A stretch of DNA of 64,000 bases from Halorussus amylolyticus (GTDB lineage Archaea; Halobacteriota; Halobacteria; Halobacteriales; Haladaptataceae): the NCBI RefSeq assembly GCF_004143485.2, contig NZ_ML974133.1, positions 62,001 to 126,000 of the forward strand, given 5' to 3'. The notes below the pieces were generated by a model, which saw only the letters and a program-made list of their open reading frames with translations, ran no database searches and was not told the origin of the DNA. Made by a program: the position numbers and the translations under genes. Shown piece after piece: positions 54,902-64,000 of the stretch (positions are counted from its first letter, which is position 1; the number at the start of each line of letters is the position of its first letter).

Positions 54902-55465
54902 ATGGAGTACGCGCTGCTCGGGTGGCCCGACGACGGTCCACAGCTCAGGCTTGACCACCGGGAGTTCAGCTACGCCGGGAAGTTCGTGATGTCGAACACC
55001 GGGAAGGCGGTCGTCCGAGGCGACGAGCGCGACGGCGAACGTGACGGCGAATACGACGACCTCCTCGGCGCAATCGCGTTCAACGAGGACCGAACCGACT
55101 CGGCGACCGCGTGGCTCCGGTACGTCACGGTCCGGCGCGACCGCCGGGGGGAGGGCATCGGTGCGCGACTCGCCGGGTTCGCGGCCGACCGCCTCGAATC
55201 TCGGGGCTACGACCGCGTGAAAATCGCGGTCAACAACCCCTTCGCGTACCACGCGCTCCACAAGGCGGGCTTCGGCTACACGGGCGAACAGACCGGTCTC
55301 GCGGAACTGGTCCTCGCGCGACCGGCCGACCGGTCGCGCGAGGATTATCAATCGGGTCTCAACGTGTACCGAGGACGGGGCGACGACCTCGCGCCCGAGG
55401 AGCGCGATTTTCTGGACGCGAAAGCGGGCGCGGGACCGCCCGACGTGATTTCCGTGCCGAAGTAG
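54902..55465 (+). CDS. GNAT N-acetyltransferase
   Basis: This 187-residue protein has the central block WLRYVTVRRDRRGEGIGARL, the GNAT acetyl-CoA signature (R-x-x-G-x-G), followed by DRVKIAVNNPFAYHALHKAG. The C-terminal RSREDYQSGLNVYRGRGDDL is specific to a haloarchaeal subgroup. ATG 54902 begins MEYALLGWPDDGPQLRLDHR; upstream residues of the open frame lie in the promoter region. The acceptor is unknown. Confidence 0.85.
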   Translation: MEYALLGWPDDGPQLRLDHREFSYAGKFVMSNTGKAVVRGDERDGERDGEYDDLLGAIAFNEDRTDSATAWLRYVTVRRDRRGEGIGARLAGFAADRLESRGYDRVKIAVNNPFAYHALHKAGFGYTGEQTGLAELVLARPADRSREDYQSGLNVYRGRGDDLAPEERDFLDAKAGAGPPDVISVPK

Positions 55466-55676
55466 GGAGGAGAGCGCGGTCGCCACCCAATTTGTCACCG
55501 TCAGAGCCTGACTGACGCCCGGCGCGCTCGCGGTCTCAGACCCGAGCGCGTCGGGCCTTCGAGGGGAGTAGTACCGCGAATCTCGAACGTGTCGCCGATA
55601 GTCGCGTTTCGCACCGCGGCCGACGCCGATAAGACGAGCGCGACCGAATCACGCTCACCTTCTGGGGGTTTCGAGC

Positions 55677-57206
55677 ATGAGCCAAGGGGAAATTCCGGGC
55701 CGACACGAATCGCTGTGGACCGCCACGACGCCGCGAACGAATTTTCCGGCGCTCGACGGCGATTTACGAGTCGATACGGCGGTGGTCGGCGGCGGCATCG
55801 TGGGTGTGACTGCGGCGCTCCACTGTGCGGAGGCCGGGCGAGAGGTCGCGCTCCTCGAATCGGGTCGAATCGTCGAGGGCGTGACCGGCAAGACGACCGC
55901 GAAGGTCACCGCCCAGCACGGCCTGCGATACGCCGACCTGCTCGACCAGCACGGTCGCGGGGCGGCCCGCGACTACGCCGACGCCAATTCGGCGGCCATC
56001 GAGGAGGTCGCTCGCCGGGTCGAGGACCACGACATCGACTGCGATTTCGAGCGACTCCCGGCGTACACCTACGCCGCCGACGAGGACCAGCGCGAGCAGG
56101 TCGAGCGCGAGGCCGAGGTGGCCGAGAGTCTGGGGCTTCCGGCGTCGTTCGTGGAGGATCCGCCGTTCCCCCGGGATGCGCCCAGCGCGGTGAAGTTCGC
56201 GGAGCAGGCCCAGTTTCATCCCCGAAAGTACCTGCTCGACCTCGCCGACCGGATTCCGGGCGAGCGGTCGCACGTCTTCGAGGAAACGAAGGTGACGGGC
56301 GTCGAGGACGGCGGCGATGATGCTCCCTGCGAGGTCGAAACCGAGCGCGGGACCGTGACAGCCGAGAACGTCGTGGTGGCGACTCACTTCCCCATCGAGG
56401 ACCCGGCGTTCTACTTCGCGCGCCAGCACCCCAAGCGGTCGTACGTCCTCGCGGTCCGACTCGCCGAGGAACCCCCTCGGGGAATGTTCTATCGGGACGC
56501 CGAACCGTACTTCTCGGTTCGGCCGCATCCGACCGACGACGGCACCCTGACCCTGATTGGTGGGCAGAACCACAAGACCGGGAAGGGCGGTTCGACCGCC
56601 GAGCGGTACCGAAAGTTGGTCGAGCAGGCCCGCGACCACTTCGAGGTGGAATCGGTCGAACACCGGTGGTCCACGCAGGACTACGTGACCGCCGACAAGA
56701 TTCCGTTCGTCGGGGAACTCGGACCGGGCTACGAGAACGTCTACGGGGCCACTGGATTCGCCGGATGGGGCATGACCAACGGAACTGCGGCGGGGATGCT
56801 CCTCGCGGACCTCGCCAGCGACGGGACCCGACCGTGGGCCGAGACGTTCGACCCCCAGCGATTCGACCCGGGTGCGTCGGGCGCGAAACTGGTCTCGGAG
56901 AACGCCGACGCGGGCGCGCAGTTCGCCCGCGACTGGGCCACGGTCGCGCTCTCGGCGGACACCGACGAACTCGCGCCCGGCGAGGGGGAGGTCGTCCGGC
57001 GCGGCGGCAAGCCCCTCGCCGTCTCGCGCGACGAGGACGGCGAGATTCACGCGGTGTCGGCGGTCTGCACCCACATGAAGTGTCTCGTCCGGTGGAACGA
57101 CGGCGAGGAGTCGTGGGACTGTCCGTGTCACGGCTCGCGGTTCTCGGTCGATGGGGAGGTGCTGGACGGGCCTGCTGTGGAGGACCTTCCGGGACGTGGG
57201 GGGTGA
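55677..57206 (+). CDS. FAD-dependent oxidoreductase fused to Rieske [2Fe-2S] domain
   Basis: In this 509-residue protein residues 1-390 are a DAO-type FAD oxidoreductase: DTAVVGGGIVGVTAALHCAE, then GATGFAGWGMTNGTAAGMLL. Residues about 420-509 are a Rieske domain with C464-x-H466 and C482-x2-H485 as cluster ligands. The fused form is known from bacteria and haloarchaea and may oxidise amines or choline-like compounds with electron transfer through the cluster. It stands alone; the 210 bp before it contain no other gene that I can support. Confidence 0.9.
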   Translation: MSQGEIPGRHESLWTATTPRTNFPALDGDLRVDTAVVGGGIVGVTAALHCAEAGREVALLESGRIVEGVTGKTTAKVTAQHGLRYADLLDQHGRGAARDYADANSAAIEEVARRVEDHDIDCDFERLPAYTYAADEDQREQVEREAEVAESLGLPASFVEDPPFPRDAPSAVKFAEQAQFHPRKYLLDLADRIPGERSHVFEETKVTGVEDGGDDAPCEVETERGTVTAENVVVATHFPIEDPAFYFARQHPKRSYVLAVRLAEEPPRGMFYRDAEPYFSVRPHPTDDGTLTLIGGQNHKTGKGGSTAERYRKLVEQARDHFEVESVEHRWSTQDYVTADKIPFVGELGPGYENVYGATGFAGWGMTNGTAAGMLLADLASDGTRPWAETFDPQRFDPGASGAKLVSENADAGAQFARDWATVALSADTDELAPGEGEVVRRGGKPLAVSRDEDGEIHAVSAVCTHMKCLVRWNDGEESWDCPCHGSRFSVDGEVLDGPAVEDLPGRGG

Positions 57207-57242
57207 GACGTTCGATTTCTCGAACTTGACTTCCCGACAGTC

Positions 57243-57389
57243 GGCGCGCGCTGGCGCGGCGTGCGGTTTGCGCCGCGCCCAAGCGCGCGAGGGATGAAGT
57301 GAGTGAGCGGAGCGAACGAGCGAATCGGCTGGGGAGGGTGTGGCCTGCGGTCGCGGTGCGGTCTCATAGGTATCGGGAGTAGCTAGCTC
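57243..57389 (+). repeat. Family 1 hairpin element, copy E
   Basis: This is a complete copy with hairpin 57253-57261 pairing with 57271-57279 around T-GCGGTTT-G, GCGCGCGAGGGATGAAG, AATCGGCTGGGGAGGGTG, GCGGTCGCGGTGCGGT, and a CTCATAGGTATCGGGAGTAGCTAGCTC end like copies B and C. It lies between the FAD/Rieske gene and fen. Confidence 0.8.
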
Positions 57390-57493
57390 CTGCTCGAATC
57401 GTCAGACCCGCTTCTCTCCGTTACGCAATTTCCCAATTCCGACCCACCCGAGACCAGTAGCTTTCAAACCCTCACACCACCTACCACCACATA

Positions 57494-58477
57494 ATGGGAA
57501 ACACCGACCTGCGCCAACTCGCGGTCATCTCCGAAGTTCCCTTCGAGGAACTCGACGGCGACACAGTCGCCGTAGACGCCCACAACTGGCTTTATAAGTA
57601 CCTCACGACCACCGTCAAGTGGACGCGCGACGAGATTTACACCACCGACGACGGCACCGAAGTCGCCAACCTCGTCGGTATCGTGCAGGGACTCCCGAAG
57701 TTCTTCGAGAACGACCTCACGCCCGTCTTCGTCTTCGACGGCGCCGTCACCGACCACAAGGCCGCCGAAATCGAACAGCGCCGCGAAGACCGAAAGAAGC
57801 GCGAAGAGCAGTTAGAACGGGCCCGCGAGGAGGGCGATGCCATCGAAATCGCGCGACTCGACGCCCACACCCAGCGACTCACCGACACGATTCAGCGCAC
57901 GACCCGCGACCTGCTCGACCTGCTCGACGTGCCCTACATCGAGGCTCCCGGCGAGGGCGAGTCCCAAGCCGCCTACATGAACCGGACCGGCGCAGTCGAT
58001 TACTGCGGCACCGAGGACTACGACGCCCTGTTGCTCGGGGCACCCCTCACCCTCCGCCAACTGACGAGCAAGGGCGACCCCGAACTCATGGACTTCGAGG
58101 CCACCCTCGAAGAACACGACGTGACGTGGGAGCAGTTGGTGGACATCGGCATCCTCTGCGGTACGGACTTCAACGAGGGCGTCCCCGGCGTCGGCCCGAA
58201 GACCGCCTTGAAGGAGGTCAAGGAGTACGGCGACATCTGGGGCGTCCTCGAAGCTCGCAGTGCGAGCATCGACAAGGACGTGGACATCATCCGCGAACTG
58301 TTTCTCGACCCCACGGTCTCGGACGACTACGAGTTCGACGCCGAGATGGACCCCGACATCGACGCGGCCCGCGAGTACGTGGTCGGCGAGTGGAGCGTCC
58401 ACGAGGACGAAGTCGAGCGCGGCTTCGAGCGCATCGAGGAGTCGGTCGTCCAGACCGGTCTCGACAAGTGGACCTGA
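57494..58477 (+). CDS. fen: Flap endonuclease 1
   Basis: This 327-residue structure-specific nuclease removes 5' flaps during Okazaki-fragment maturation and repair. The N-region has [13 protein letters not shown] and PVFVFDG. The I-region has [15 protein letters not shown] and a conserved [15 protein letters not shown]. The helix-hairpin-helix [13 protein letters not shown] follows. The C-terminus QTGLDKWT resembles a PCNA-interacting PIP box. The length is normal. Confidence 0.96.
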   Translation: MGNTDLRQLAVISEVPFEELDGDTVAVDAHNWLYKYLTTTVKWTRDEIYTTDDGTEVANLVGIVQGLPKFFENDLTPVFVFDGAVTDHKAAEIEQRREDRKKREEQLERAREEGDAIEIARLDAHTQRLTDTIQRTTRDLLDLLDVPYIEAPGEGESQAAYMNRTGAVDYCGTEDYDALLLGAPLTLRQLTSKGDPELMDFEATLEEHDVTWEQLVDIGILCGTDFNEGVPGVGPKTALKEVKEYGDIWGVLEARSASIDKDVDIIRELFLDPTVSDDYEFDAEMDPDIDAAREYVVGEWSVHEDEVERGFERIEESVVQTGLDKWT

Positions 58478-58505
58478 GAAGGGGTGTTTGGCGTGAGAAG
58501 TCCGC

Positions 58506-58539
58506 GCGGGCGCGACCGGCCGCGGCCGGTCGCGCCCGC
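58506..58539. terminator. 34-bp perfect palindrome after fen
   Basis: A perfect palindrome centred on CCGCGG is nested inside outer arms GGTGTTTGG (58483-58491) and CCAAACACC (58543-58551), followed by TTTT. The whole 70-bp unit could fold as a long hairpin and end fen transcription before the next gene at 58581. Read through, it would place a stable structure in the leader of that gene. Confidence 0.55.
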
Positions 58540-58580
58540 AGACCAAACACCTTTTCTCGGTGCCACTCGTCCCCGCGAGT

Positions 58581-60140
58581 ATGATTATCCTCGGACTCGA
58601 CGGCGCGACGTTCTCGCTCATCGAGCCGTGGGTGGCGTCCGGCGACCTCCCCAACTTCGAGCGCCTGCTGGACGAGAGCGTCCACGGCGACCTCGAAAGC
58701 ACGGTGCCCGAAATCACGGTGCCCGCGTGGCCCGCGTTCGCGACGGGTCGGGACCCCACCGAACTCGACATGTACGGGTTCACCCACTTCAACCGCGAGA
58801 CGCGCGAAAACGACCTGAGCCACGACGAGTTCGTCCCCGGAAAGATGTGGGACGCGGTGGACGACCAGGGCGGTTCGGCGGTCGTGTTCAACATCCCCGG
58901 GTCGTACCCGTGGCAGGCCATCGACGGCACGATAATCGCGGCGGCCCCCGAGTACAAGGAGGAGTACGCTCACCCGCCCGAGCGGTGGGACGAGGTGAAC
59001 GACCTCGTGGACGGTTACAAGCTTCGAAACGACGAACGGCCCGGCTCTCGGGCCTACGTGGACCTGAGCCTCGAACTGGTGGACAAGCGGTTCGAGGCGT
59101 TCGAACACTTCATCGAGACGGAAGACCCCGACCTCGCGGTCGGTCTCGTACGCGCGACCGACCGCGTGGCTCACCACTACTGGGGCGCAGATAGCACTCC
59201 ACCGGCCTCGACCGACAACGCCATCCTCGAGGTGTACCGGCGCGTGGACGACCGCCTCGGGGATTTCCTCGACGCCCACGACGACGAGGACCTCGTGGTG
59301 ATGAGCGACCACGGCTTCGAGAAGGTCCGGAAGAACTTCGCGGCGAACGTCGCGCTCGAACGCGCCGGACTCGTCTCGCTGACCGACTCGGGCGACTCGA
59401 CCAAGGCCGCGATGGGAACTGCCCGCGACCTCGCCAGCGACGCGCTCGGCAAGGTTGGACTGCTCACGCTCGCCCGGAAAGTCGTTCCCGAGAGCGCGCT
59501 GACCGGCGTACCGACTGGCGACCACCTCGGTCTCGACAACGCCCTGAGCACGGGCCGAATCGACTGGGACGAGACGGCCGCGCTCGCCGACGTGGGCCAG
59601 AAGACCGCGCTGGTGTACGCGCTCGCCGACGACCCCGCGGAAATCGAGCGAATCTGCGAACGCGCGGAGACGGCACTCCGAGACGGCGCCGAAGGCGAAG
59701 GTCTCGCGGTCCGATTCGAGCGACTCGACAGAGGCGGCCCCCACACGCCGGACCTCGCCATGGTAATCGAGACGCCTGAGGTCCACACGTCCTCGCGGTT
59801 CGACGCCGAGGACCTCCTGTTCGATGTCGATACGAGCGGGCACGCCCGCGAGGGGATTTTCCTCGCGCGGGGGCCGTCGTTCCGCGAGGGCCGTATCGAG
59901 GGAGCGCACATCACCGACATCGCGCCGACAGTCCTCCACGCGCTCGGCTACCGCCTGCCCGCGTCGATGACCGGTGACGTGCTCGACGTGTTCGCCGAGG
60001 GAACCGGACCCGCGGGCCGCGACCCCGAACGCTACGACTTCGTGGGCGGCGACGCCACCGCGACCGGCGGGGTCTCGGGCGACGACGAGAAGGAGGACGA
60101 GGTGAAGGGTCGCCTGCGCGAACTCGGGTATCTGGAGTGA
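58581..60140 (+). CDS. Alkaline-phosphatase-superfamily phosphodiesterase/phosphatase (paralog 1)
   Basis: This 519-residue protein of the type I phosphodiesterase/nucleotide pyrophosphatase group has the first metal ligand in ILGLDGATFS (D7), a substrate-site PAWPAFATG, and the second metal motif MSDHGFE (D243, H244). The C-terminal HITDIAPTVLHALGYRLP is the third conserved block. There is no signal peptide, so it is cytoplasmic. It precedes a paralog, a flippase and aglB, suggesting turnover or processing of nucleotide-linked or lipid-linked glycan intermediates. ATG 58581 is chosen over the upstream extension. Confidence 0.87.
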   Translation: MIILGLDGATFSLIEPWVASGDLPNFERLLDESVHGDLESTVPEITVPAWPAFATGRDPTELDMYGFTHFNRETRENDLSHDEFVPGKMWDAVDDQGGSAVVFNIPGSYPWQAIDGTIIAAAPEYKEEYAHPPERWDEVNDLVDGYKLRNDERPGSRAYVDLSLELVDKRFEAFEHFIETEDPDLAVGLVRATDRVAHHYWGADSTPPASTDNAILEVYRRVDDRLGDFLDAHDDEDLVVMSDHGFEKVRKNFAANVALERAGLVSLTDSGDSTKAAMGTARDLASDALGKVGLLTLARKVVPESALTGVPTGDHLGLDNALSTGRIDWDETAALADVGQKTALVYALADDPAEIERICERAETALRDGAEGEGLAVRFERLDRGGPHTPDLAMVIETPEVHTSSRFDAEDLLFDVDTSGHAREGIFLARGPSFREGRIEGAHITDIAPTVLHALGYRLPASMTGDVLDVFAEGTGPAGRDPERYDFVGGDATATGGVSGDDEKEDEVKGRLRELGYLE

Positions 60141-60185
60141 CCAAACCGATAGCTTGATACGTTTTTTAACGATTCGATGCTAACG

Positions 60186-61721
60186 ATGGAACTGCTCGTC
60201 ATCGGTCTCGACGGCCTCTCGACCAACATGCTGGACCGGTTCGGTATCGAACCGGAGTACATCTCCGGCGTCTTGGACGAAGGCGTCTCGGGTGACCTCG
60301 TGAGCGTGGACACGCCGACGACCCTCCCGGCGTGGACCTCCTTCGCGACCGGGAAAGACCCCGGTTCGCACGGTCTCACAAACATGATTCAGCAGTCGCC
60401 CGACTACGAGACGACCCCGCTGAAGACGAACACGACCGACGCCGCGGCGTACGACCTCATCGACGACGCGATGTTCGTCAATCTCCCCGCGTCGGTCGCG
60501 CGGGAGGCGACCGCCGAGAACACCCACCTCGTCTCGGCGATGCTCGCCGAAGACGAACACGACGCCGTCCCCGAACACCTCCAGGAACTCGACGCCTTCG
60601 ACGGCTACCTCCTCGACCACGACAAGGCGCTCAAGAAGCGCCCGAGCGTCTACTTCGACCACGTCTGCGACATCACGCGCGCCCGCCGCGACTTCGCGAA
60701 AGAAGCGTTCGAGACGTACGACCCGAGATTCGGCTTCGTCCTCTTTTCGACGCCCGACTGGGCGGGCCACCTCCTCTCGAACTTCTCGGACGACGAGACG
60801 CGCGGCGGCTACTACCGTCAACTCCTCGATGTGGTGGACGAGTGCACCGCCGACCTCGCCGCGATGGCGGACAACGTCGTGCTGATGAGCGACCACGGCT
60901 TCGAGCGCAAGCACACCAACGTCCACGTCAACGACTACCTCCGCGACGAAGGGTATCTCCGCGAGGAGAGCGCCGACCTCTCGGCGACCCAACTCGCGGT
61001 CCAACTCGCGAAATCGGTCGGCAAGCGCTCTGACTTCCTCTACGAGCGAATCCGACAGGTGTACAACTACATCATCGCGACCGACGTGGGACAGAGCCTG
61101 CAGGAGGCCGCCGAACCCGACATCGACTACCCCGCGTCCGATGCGTGGCAGATACGATACGGCTGTCTGTACGTCAACGACGACCGGTTCGACCACCCGA
61201 CGGTCGAGAACCCCGACGCGCTCCGCCGCCAACTTCGTGACGAACTCGCTGGCCTGACCGACGACGAGGGACGACCGCTGTTCCGTGACGTGCTGCTGGC
61301 CGACGAAGCCTACGCCGACCCCGGCGAGTGGGCACCCGACGTAATCGCCCGACCCGCGCAGGGCTGTTACCCGACGATGCTCGCATCGCCGACCGGCGGC
61401 TACGCCAGCCACACCAACAACTACAACCACCGGTACCGGGGTCTGTTCGCCGCGACCGGTCCCCTGTTCGCCGACGAGTCGAGCGTCGAGGCTTCTATCG
61501 TGGACGTGCTCCCGACCGTGATGGCGGCGCTCGAACTCCCGCTCTCGCCGGAGTTCGACGGTGAGGTGATTCGAGACGCGTTCGCCGACGACGTGACCGT
61601 CGCGTACCGTGACGCGAGCGACGTTCCCGAACCCCGGACGCGAACCGCCTCCGAAAGCGACCAGGCGGCCCGCGACGACGCCGTCGAGGACCGCCTCGAA
61701 GACCTCGGGTATCTCGAATGA
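60186..61721 (+). CDS. Alkaline-phosphatase-superfamily phosphodiesterase/phosphatase (paralog 2)
   Basis: This 511-residue protein has the same fold as its upstream neighbour: VIGLDGLSTNM (D8-like), LPAWTSFATGKDPGSHGLTN, MSDHGFERKHTNVHVNDYLR (D236, H237) and a C-terminal VDVLPTVMAALELPL. It diverges in the middle (HVCDITRARRDFAKEAFETY), suggesting a different substrate. Its ATGA stop overlaps the flippase start, so the two are co-translated. ATG 60177 would add only three residues. Cytoplasmic. Confidence 0.87.
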   Translation: MELLVIGLDGLSTNMLDRFGIEPEYISGVLDEGVSGDLVSVDTPTTLPAWTSFATGKDPGSHGLTNMIQQSPDYETTPLKTNTTDAAAYDLIDDAMFVNLPASVAREATAENTHLVSAMLAEDEHDAVPEHLQELDAFDGYLLDHDKALKKRPSVYFDHVCDITRARRDFAKEAFETYDPRFGFVLFSTPDWAGHLLSNFSDDETRGGYYRQLLDVVDECTADLAAMADNVVLMSDHGFERKHTNVHVNDYLRDEGYLREESADLSATQLAVQLAKSVGKRSDFLYERIRQVYNYIIATDVGQSLQEAAEPDIDYPASDAWQIRYGCLYVNDDRFDHPTVENPDALRRQLRDELAGLTDDEGRPLFRDVLLADEAYADPGEWAPDVIARPAQGCYPTMLASPTGGYASHTNNYNHRYRGLFAATGPLFADESSVEASIVDVLPTVMAALELPLSPEFDGEVIRDAFADDVTVAYRDASDVPEPRTRTASESDQAARDDAVEDRLEDLGYLE

Positions 61722-63178
61722 GCGGTCAGGACGACACCACCGACCTCAGCCTCGGCCGCGAGACCGCCGTGGCAGTCGTCGCCAAACTCGTCCTCGCGGC
61801 GATGGGGTTCGTCGGCGTCGTCGTGTTCGCCCGCGTCCTCGGCACCGAGGGAGTCGGCAAGTACTACTTCCTGCTGGCGATGGCAAAGGTCACGACCCAG
61901 ATTCCGGGCGGGGTCAGCAACGCCATCAAAAAGCGGGTCAGCGAGGTCGGCGTCGACCCGGCCGAGTTCTTCGGTCTCGGACTCGTCGTCAACGCCGCGT
62001 TCACGAGCGTCGTCCTCGCGGTCGCGGTCGTCGGCTACCCCTTCTTGAAGTCGCAGGTCGGCCCGTTCGCGTTCGCGCTCGGCGTGGTCGCCATCGTCGC
62101 CTCGCTCGGTCTGTTCTCGCTCGTCAATCGGCTGTACGCGGGTATCGGCCACCCCGGGGCCTCGTTCTGGACCGACACGATTCGGAGCGTCCTGACGCTG
62201 GTGGCGCAGGTCGCGTTCCTCGTCGCGGGGCTGAACGTCCTCGGTCTCATGGGTGGTCTCGTCCTCGCGACCCTCGTGACGACGGTGGGCGTGGCGGTAC
62301 TGACGAACGTCCGACCTCGAATCCCGACGCGCGAGACCGCAGAGCGAGTCTCGACGTTCGCCAAGTGGAGCGTTCCGAACGCCCTGTTTCAGAACCTCTA
62401 CATGCGCCTGGACGTGCTCATCCTCGGCTTCGTCGTGAGTAACGCCGCGGTCGGTCTGTACGAACCCGCGATGCGACTGACCGTTCCGGCGGCGTTCATC
62501 GCGACCGGCATCGGCGACTCGCTCACGGTGAAAGCGAGCGGCCTGAGTTCGCTCGACCGCGACGTGGGCGAAGACCTCCGAAACGCGCTCTCGTACGCCT
62601 GTCTGTTCGCGATACCGATTTTCTTCGGGGCGCTCGCGATTCCGGAGGCGCTGATGGTGGTCATCTACGGCGAGGAGTTCCGCGCGGGCTGGGTCGCGCT
62701 CGTCGGTCTCGCGCTGTTCCAATTGTTCAACACGTATCGGCTCCCGTTCGACAACGTCGTGAGCGGAATGAACCGCCCCGACCTCCGGTTCCGAGTCAGC
62801 GTCTTCACGCTCGCCATCAACGCGCCGCTCGCGATTCTGCTCGGCCTCGAATACGGTCTCGTCGGTGTCGTGGTCGCGACTGTCATCGCAGAGACGGTCA
62901 GAGTCGTCACCTACCTGCTCATCGCTCGCCGACTGTTCGACGACGTGTTGCTCCCGCGCCCGCTGTTCGAGCAGTTCGCCGCTGGCGCGGTCATGTTCGG
63001 GGTCGTCTACGGAGCGTCCGAAGCGGTCGCGATAACCGACGCGATAACGCTCGCCGCTGTCGTCGGTCTCGGCGCGGTCACGTACTTCGGCGTCCTGCTC
63101 GCGGTTAGCTCCCACTTCCGCGTGACGATTCGAGGCGTCCTCGCGGACTTCGGTATCGAGCGCGCGCCCGGCCTGTAG
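61718..63178 (+). CDS. Polysaccharide/lipid-linked glycan flippase (MATE-like, AglR type)
   Basis: This 486-residue protein has 12-14 membrane helices of the oligosaccharide flippase family. LGRETAVAVVAKLVLAAMGF and VFARVLGTEGVGKYYFLLAM form the canonical N-terminus; FAKWSVPNALFQNLYMRLDV starts the second half. It probably moves dolichol-linked sugars across the membrane for N-glycosylation. The context is 3-4 nt overlap with the phosphodiesterase paralog and aglB 82 nt downstream. Which glycan it handles cannot be inferred. Confidence 0.88.
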   Translation: MSGQDDTTDLSLGRETAVAVVAKLVLAAMGFVGVVVFARVLGTEGVGKYYFLLAMAKVTTQIPGGVSNAIKKRVSEVGVDPAEFFGLGLVVNAAFTSVVLAVAVVGYPFLKSQVGPFAFALGVVAIVASLGLFSLVNRLYAGIGHPGASFWTDTIRSVLTLVAQVAFLVAGLNVLGLMGGLVLATLVTTVGVAVLTNVRPRIPTRETAERVSTFAKWSVPNALFQNLYMRLDVLILGFVVSNAAVGLYEPAMRLTVPAAFIATGIGDSLTVKASGLSSLDRDVGEDLRNALSYACLFAIPIFFGALAIPEALMVVIYGEEFRAGWVALVGLALFQLFNTYRLPFDNVVSGMNRPDLRFRVSVFTLAINAPLAILLGLEYGLVGVVVATVIAETVRVVTYLLIARRLFDDVLLPRPLFEQFAAGAVMFGVVYGASEAVAITDAITLAAVVGLGAVTYFGVLLAVSSHFRVTIRGVLADFGIERAPGL

Positions 63179-63260
63179 TGTAACGAGTCGGACACGCGGG
63201 CGAGTTCGCCCGTCCCGAGATGACAAGGCTTATGCGCGTTTTGCCAGTTCTTTCGAGTCA

Positions 63261-64000
63261 ATGAGCCAGCAGACTGAGCAGGTCGAAGACTCGACGGACT
63301 CCGTCGAGTCGTTCCTCGACGCAGTCGAGGACTGGTATCACGTCCCCGTGCTGGTCGCCGCGTTCGCGTTCATGCTCTGGGTACGTCTCCAGTCGTACGA
63401 CCGATTTATCCAGAACGGCGAGGTGTTTCTCGCCGGAAACGACGCGTGGTATCACCTCCGTCAAGTGACCTACACCGTGGCGAACTGGCCACAGACGATG
63501 CCGTTCGACCCGTGGACCTACTTCCCGTTCGGGACGAGCGTCGGACAGTACGGGACGCTGTACGACCAGCTCATGGCGACGGCCGCGCTCGTGGTCGGTC
63601 TCGGAAGCCCCTCCGAGCAGACCGTCGAGATGACTGTCTTGGTCGCGCCCGCCGTGTTCGGCGCGCTCGTTTTGATTCCGACGTATCTCATCGGCAAGCG
63701 CCTCGCCGGTCGTCTCGGCGGGGTGTTCGGCGTGGTCGTGCTCGCGCTCCTGCCGGGCACGTTCCTCCGGCGCGGCCTCGTCGGATTCGCCGACCACCAC
63801 GTCGCGGAGGTCCTCTTCCAGGTAATCGCGGTTCTCGCGATGATGGTCGCGCTGACCGTCGCCGAGCGCGAGAAACCGGTGTACGAACTCCTCGTGGACC
63901 GCGACTTCGAGGCGCTTCGCAGACCGGTCGGCTACAGCGCGCTCGCGGGTCTCGCGACCGCGTTCTACCTCTGGACGTGGCCGCCGGGCGTCCTCATCGT
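63261..64000 (+). CDS. aglB: Dolichyl-monophosphooligosaccharide--protein glycotransferase AglB (5' part, cut by window end)
   Basis: The first 246 codons of the archaeal STT3/AglB oligosaccharyltransferase are present. D61 in GNDAWYHLR is the first catalytic metal-binding acidic residue. GFADHHVAE (D178-H-H) is the second DxD-like motif. Multiple membrane helices follow. A GGCTTATGC box lies about 30 bp upstream of ATG 63261. The C-terminal WWDYG-bearing domain would lie beyond the window. Confidence 0.93.
   Translation, partial: MSQQTEQVEDSTDSVESFLDAVEDWYHVPVLVAAFAFMLWVRLQSYDRFIQNGEVFLAGNDAWYHLRQVTYTVANWPQTMPFDPWTYFPFGTSVGQYGTLYDQLMATAALVVGLGSPSEQTVEMTVLVAPAVFGALVLIPTYLIGKRLAGRLGGVFGVVVLALLPGTFLRRGLVGFADHHVAEVLFQVIAVLAMMVALTVAEREKPVYELLVDRDFEALRRPVGYSALAGLATAFYLWTWPPGVLI

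Overview
The window is a stretch of a haloarchaeal chromosome (class Halobacteria). The evidence is high GC with GC-rich third codon positions, strongly acidic proteins, short-leader promoters, and lineage-typical genes: a bacterioruberin pathway (crtB, cruF, lyeJ, crtD), archaeal GTP cyclohydrolase III, SRP19/Gar1, archaeal FEN1, ThiDN, Cys-type Thi4, a PGF-CTERM protein, HalOD1 and AglB. I cannot assign a genus. I see no CRISPR array, no intact transposase and no rRNA. There is one tRNA, tRNA-Ser(TGA), at 17240-17322.

Layout. 0.6-14.2 kb: a secreted CARDB-type surface protein, a PfkB sugar kinase, a membrane/HEAT-repeat protein, small housekeeping genes (MazG-like, YbaK, DUF4149, DUF123, DUF2892), ATP-type PEP carboxykinase, GTP cyclohydrolase III, uridine kinase and two conserved haloarchaeal proteins. 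14.2-17.1 kb: a lower-GC island next to tRNA-Ser with an HsdR-N-type nuclease, its translationally coupled partner, a divergent 49-residue ORF, two tiny coupled genes and a small wHTH regulator with operator-like repeats. 17.6-24.1 kb: methyltransferase, HalOD1 protein, GNAT, then a BioD/DRTGG phosphotransacetylase-like protein with ADP-forming acetyl-CoA synthetase, and a CBS/zinc-ribbon protein. 24.3-29.4 kb: a complete branched-chain amino-acid-type ABC membrane/ATPase operon without a binding protein, followed by a D-aminopeptidase-like gene. 29.4-39.6 kb: enoyl-reductase-like protein, LeuRS, and the carotenoid locus. 39.6-43.6 kb: cobalamin uptake (btuD, btuC, btuF). 43.6-51.7 kb: SRP19-Gar1, an 1118-residue repeat protein, a presenilin-like protease, thiamine genes thi4 and thiDN, and a tiny promoter-proximal ORF. 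51.7-58.5 kb: ornithine cyclodeaminase family, small membrane proteins, methyltransferase, GNAT, FAD/Rieske fusion, FEN1. 58.6-64 kb: the start of an N-glycosylation locus with two alkaline-phosphatase-superfamily enzymes, a flippase and AglB, which is cut by the window edge.

Two families of dispersed, non-coding, hairpin-bearing elements occur between ordinary genes. Family 1 has six copies or partial copies at 3.2, 3.4, 7.9, 11.9, 52.9 and 57.2 kb; its hairpin stem changes by compensatory substitutions around a conserved GCGGTTT loop. Family 2 has two copies at 41.0 and 47.8 kb with terminal inverted repeats and a covarying central stem. A third, MITE-like element sits at 18851-18957. Together with the giant repeat protein (44.2-47.5 kb) and the nuclease island, these are the most promising leads for something undescribed.
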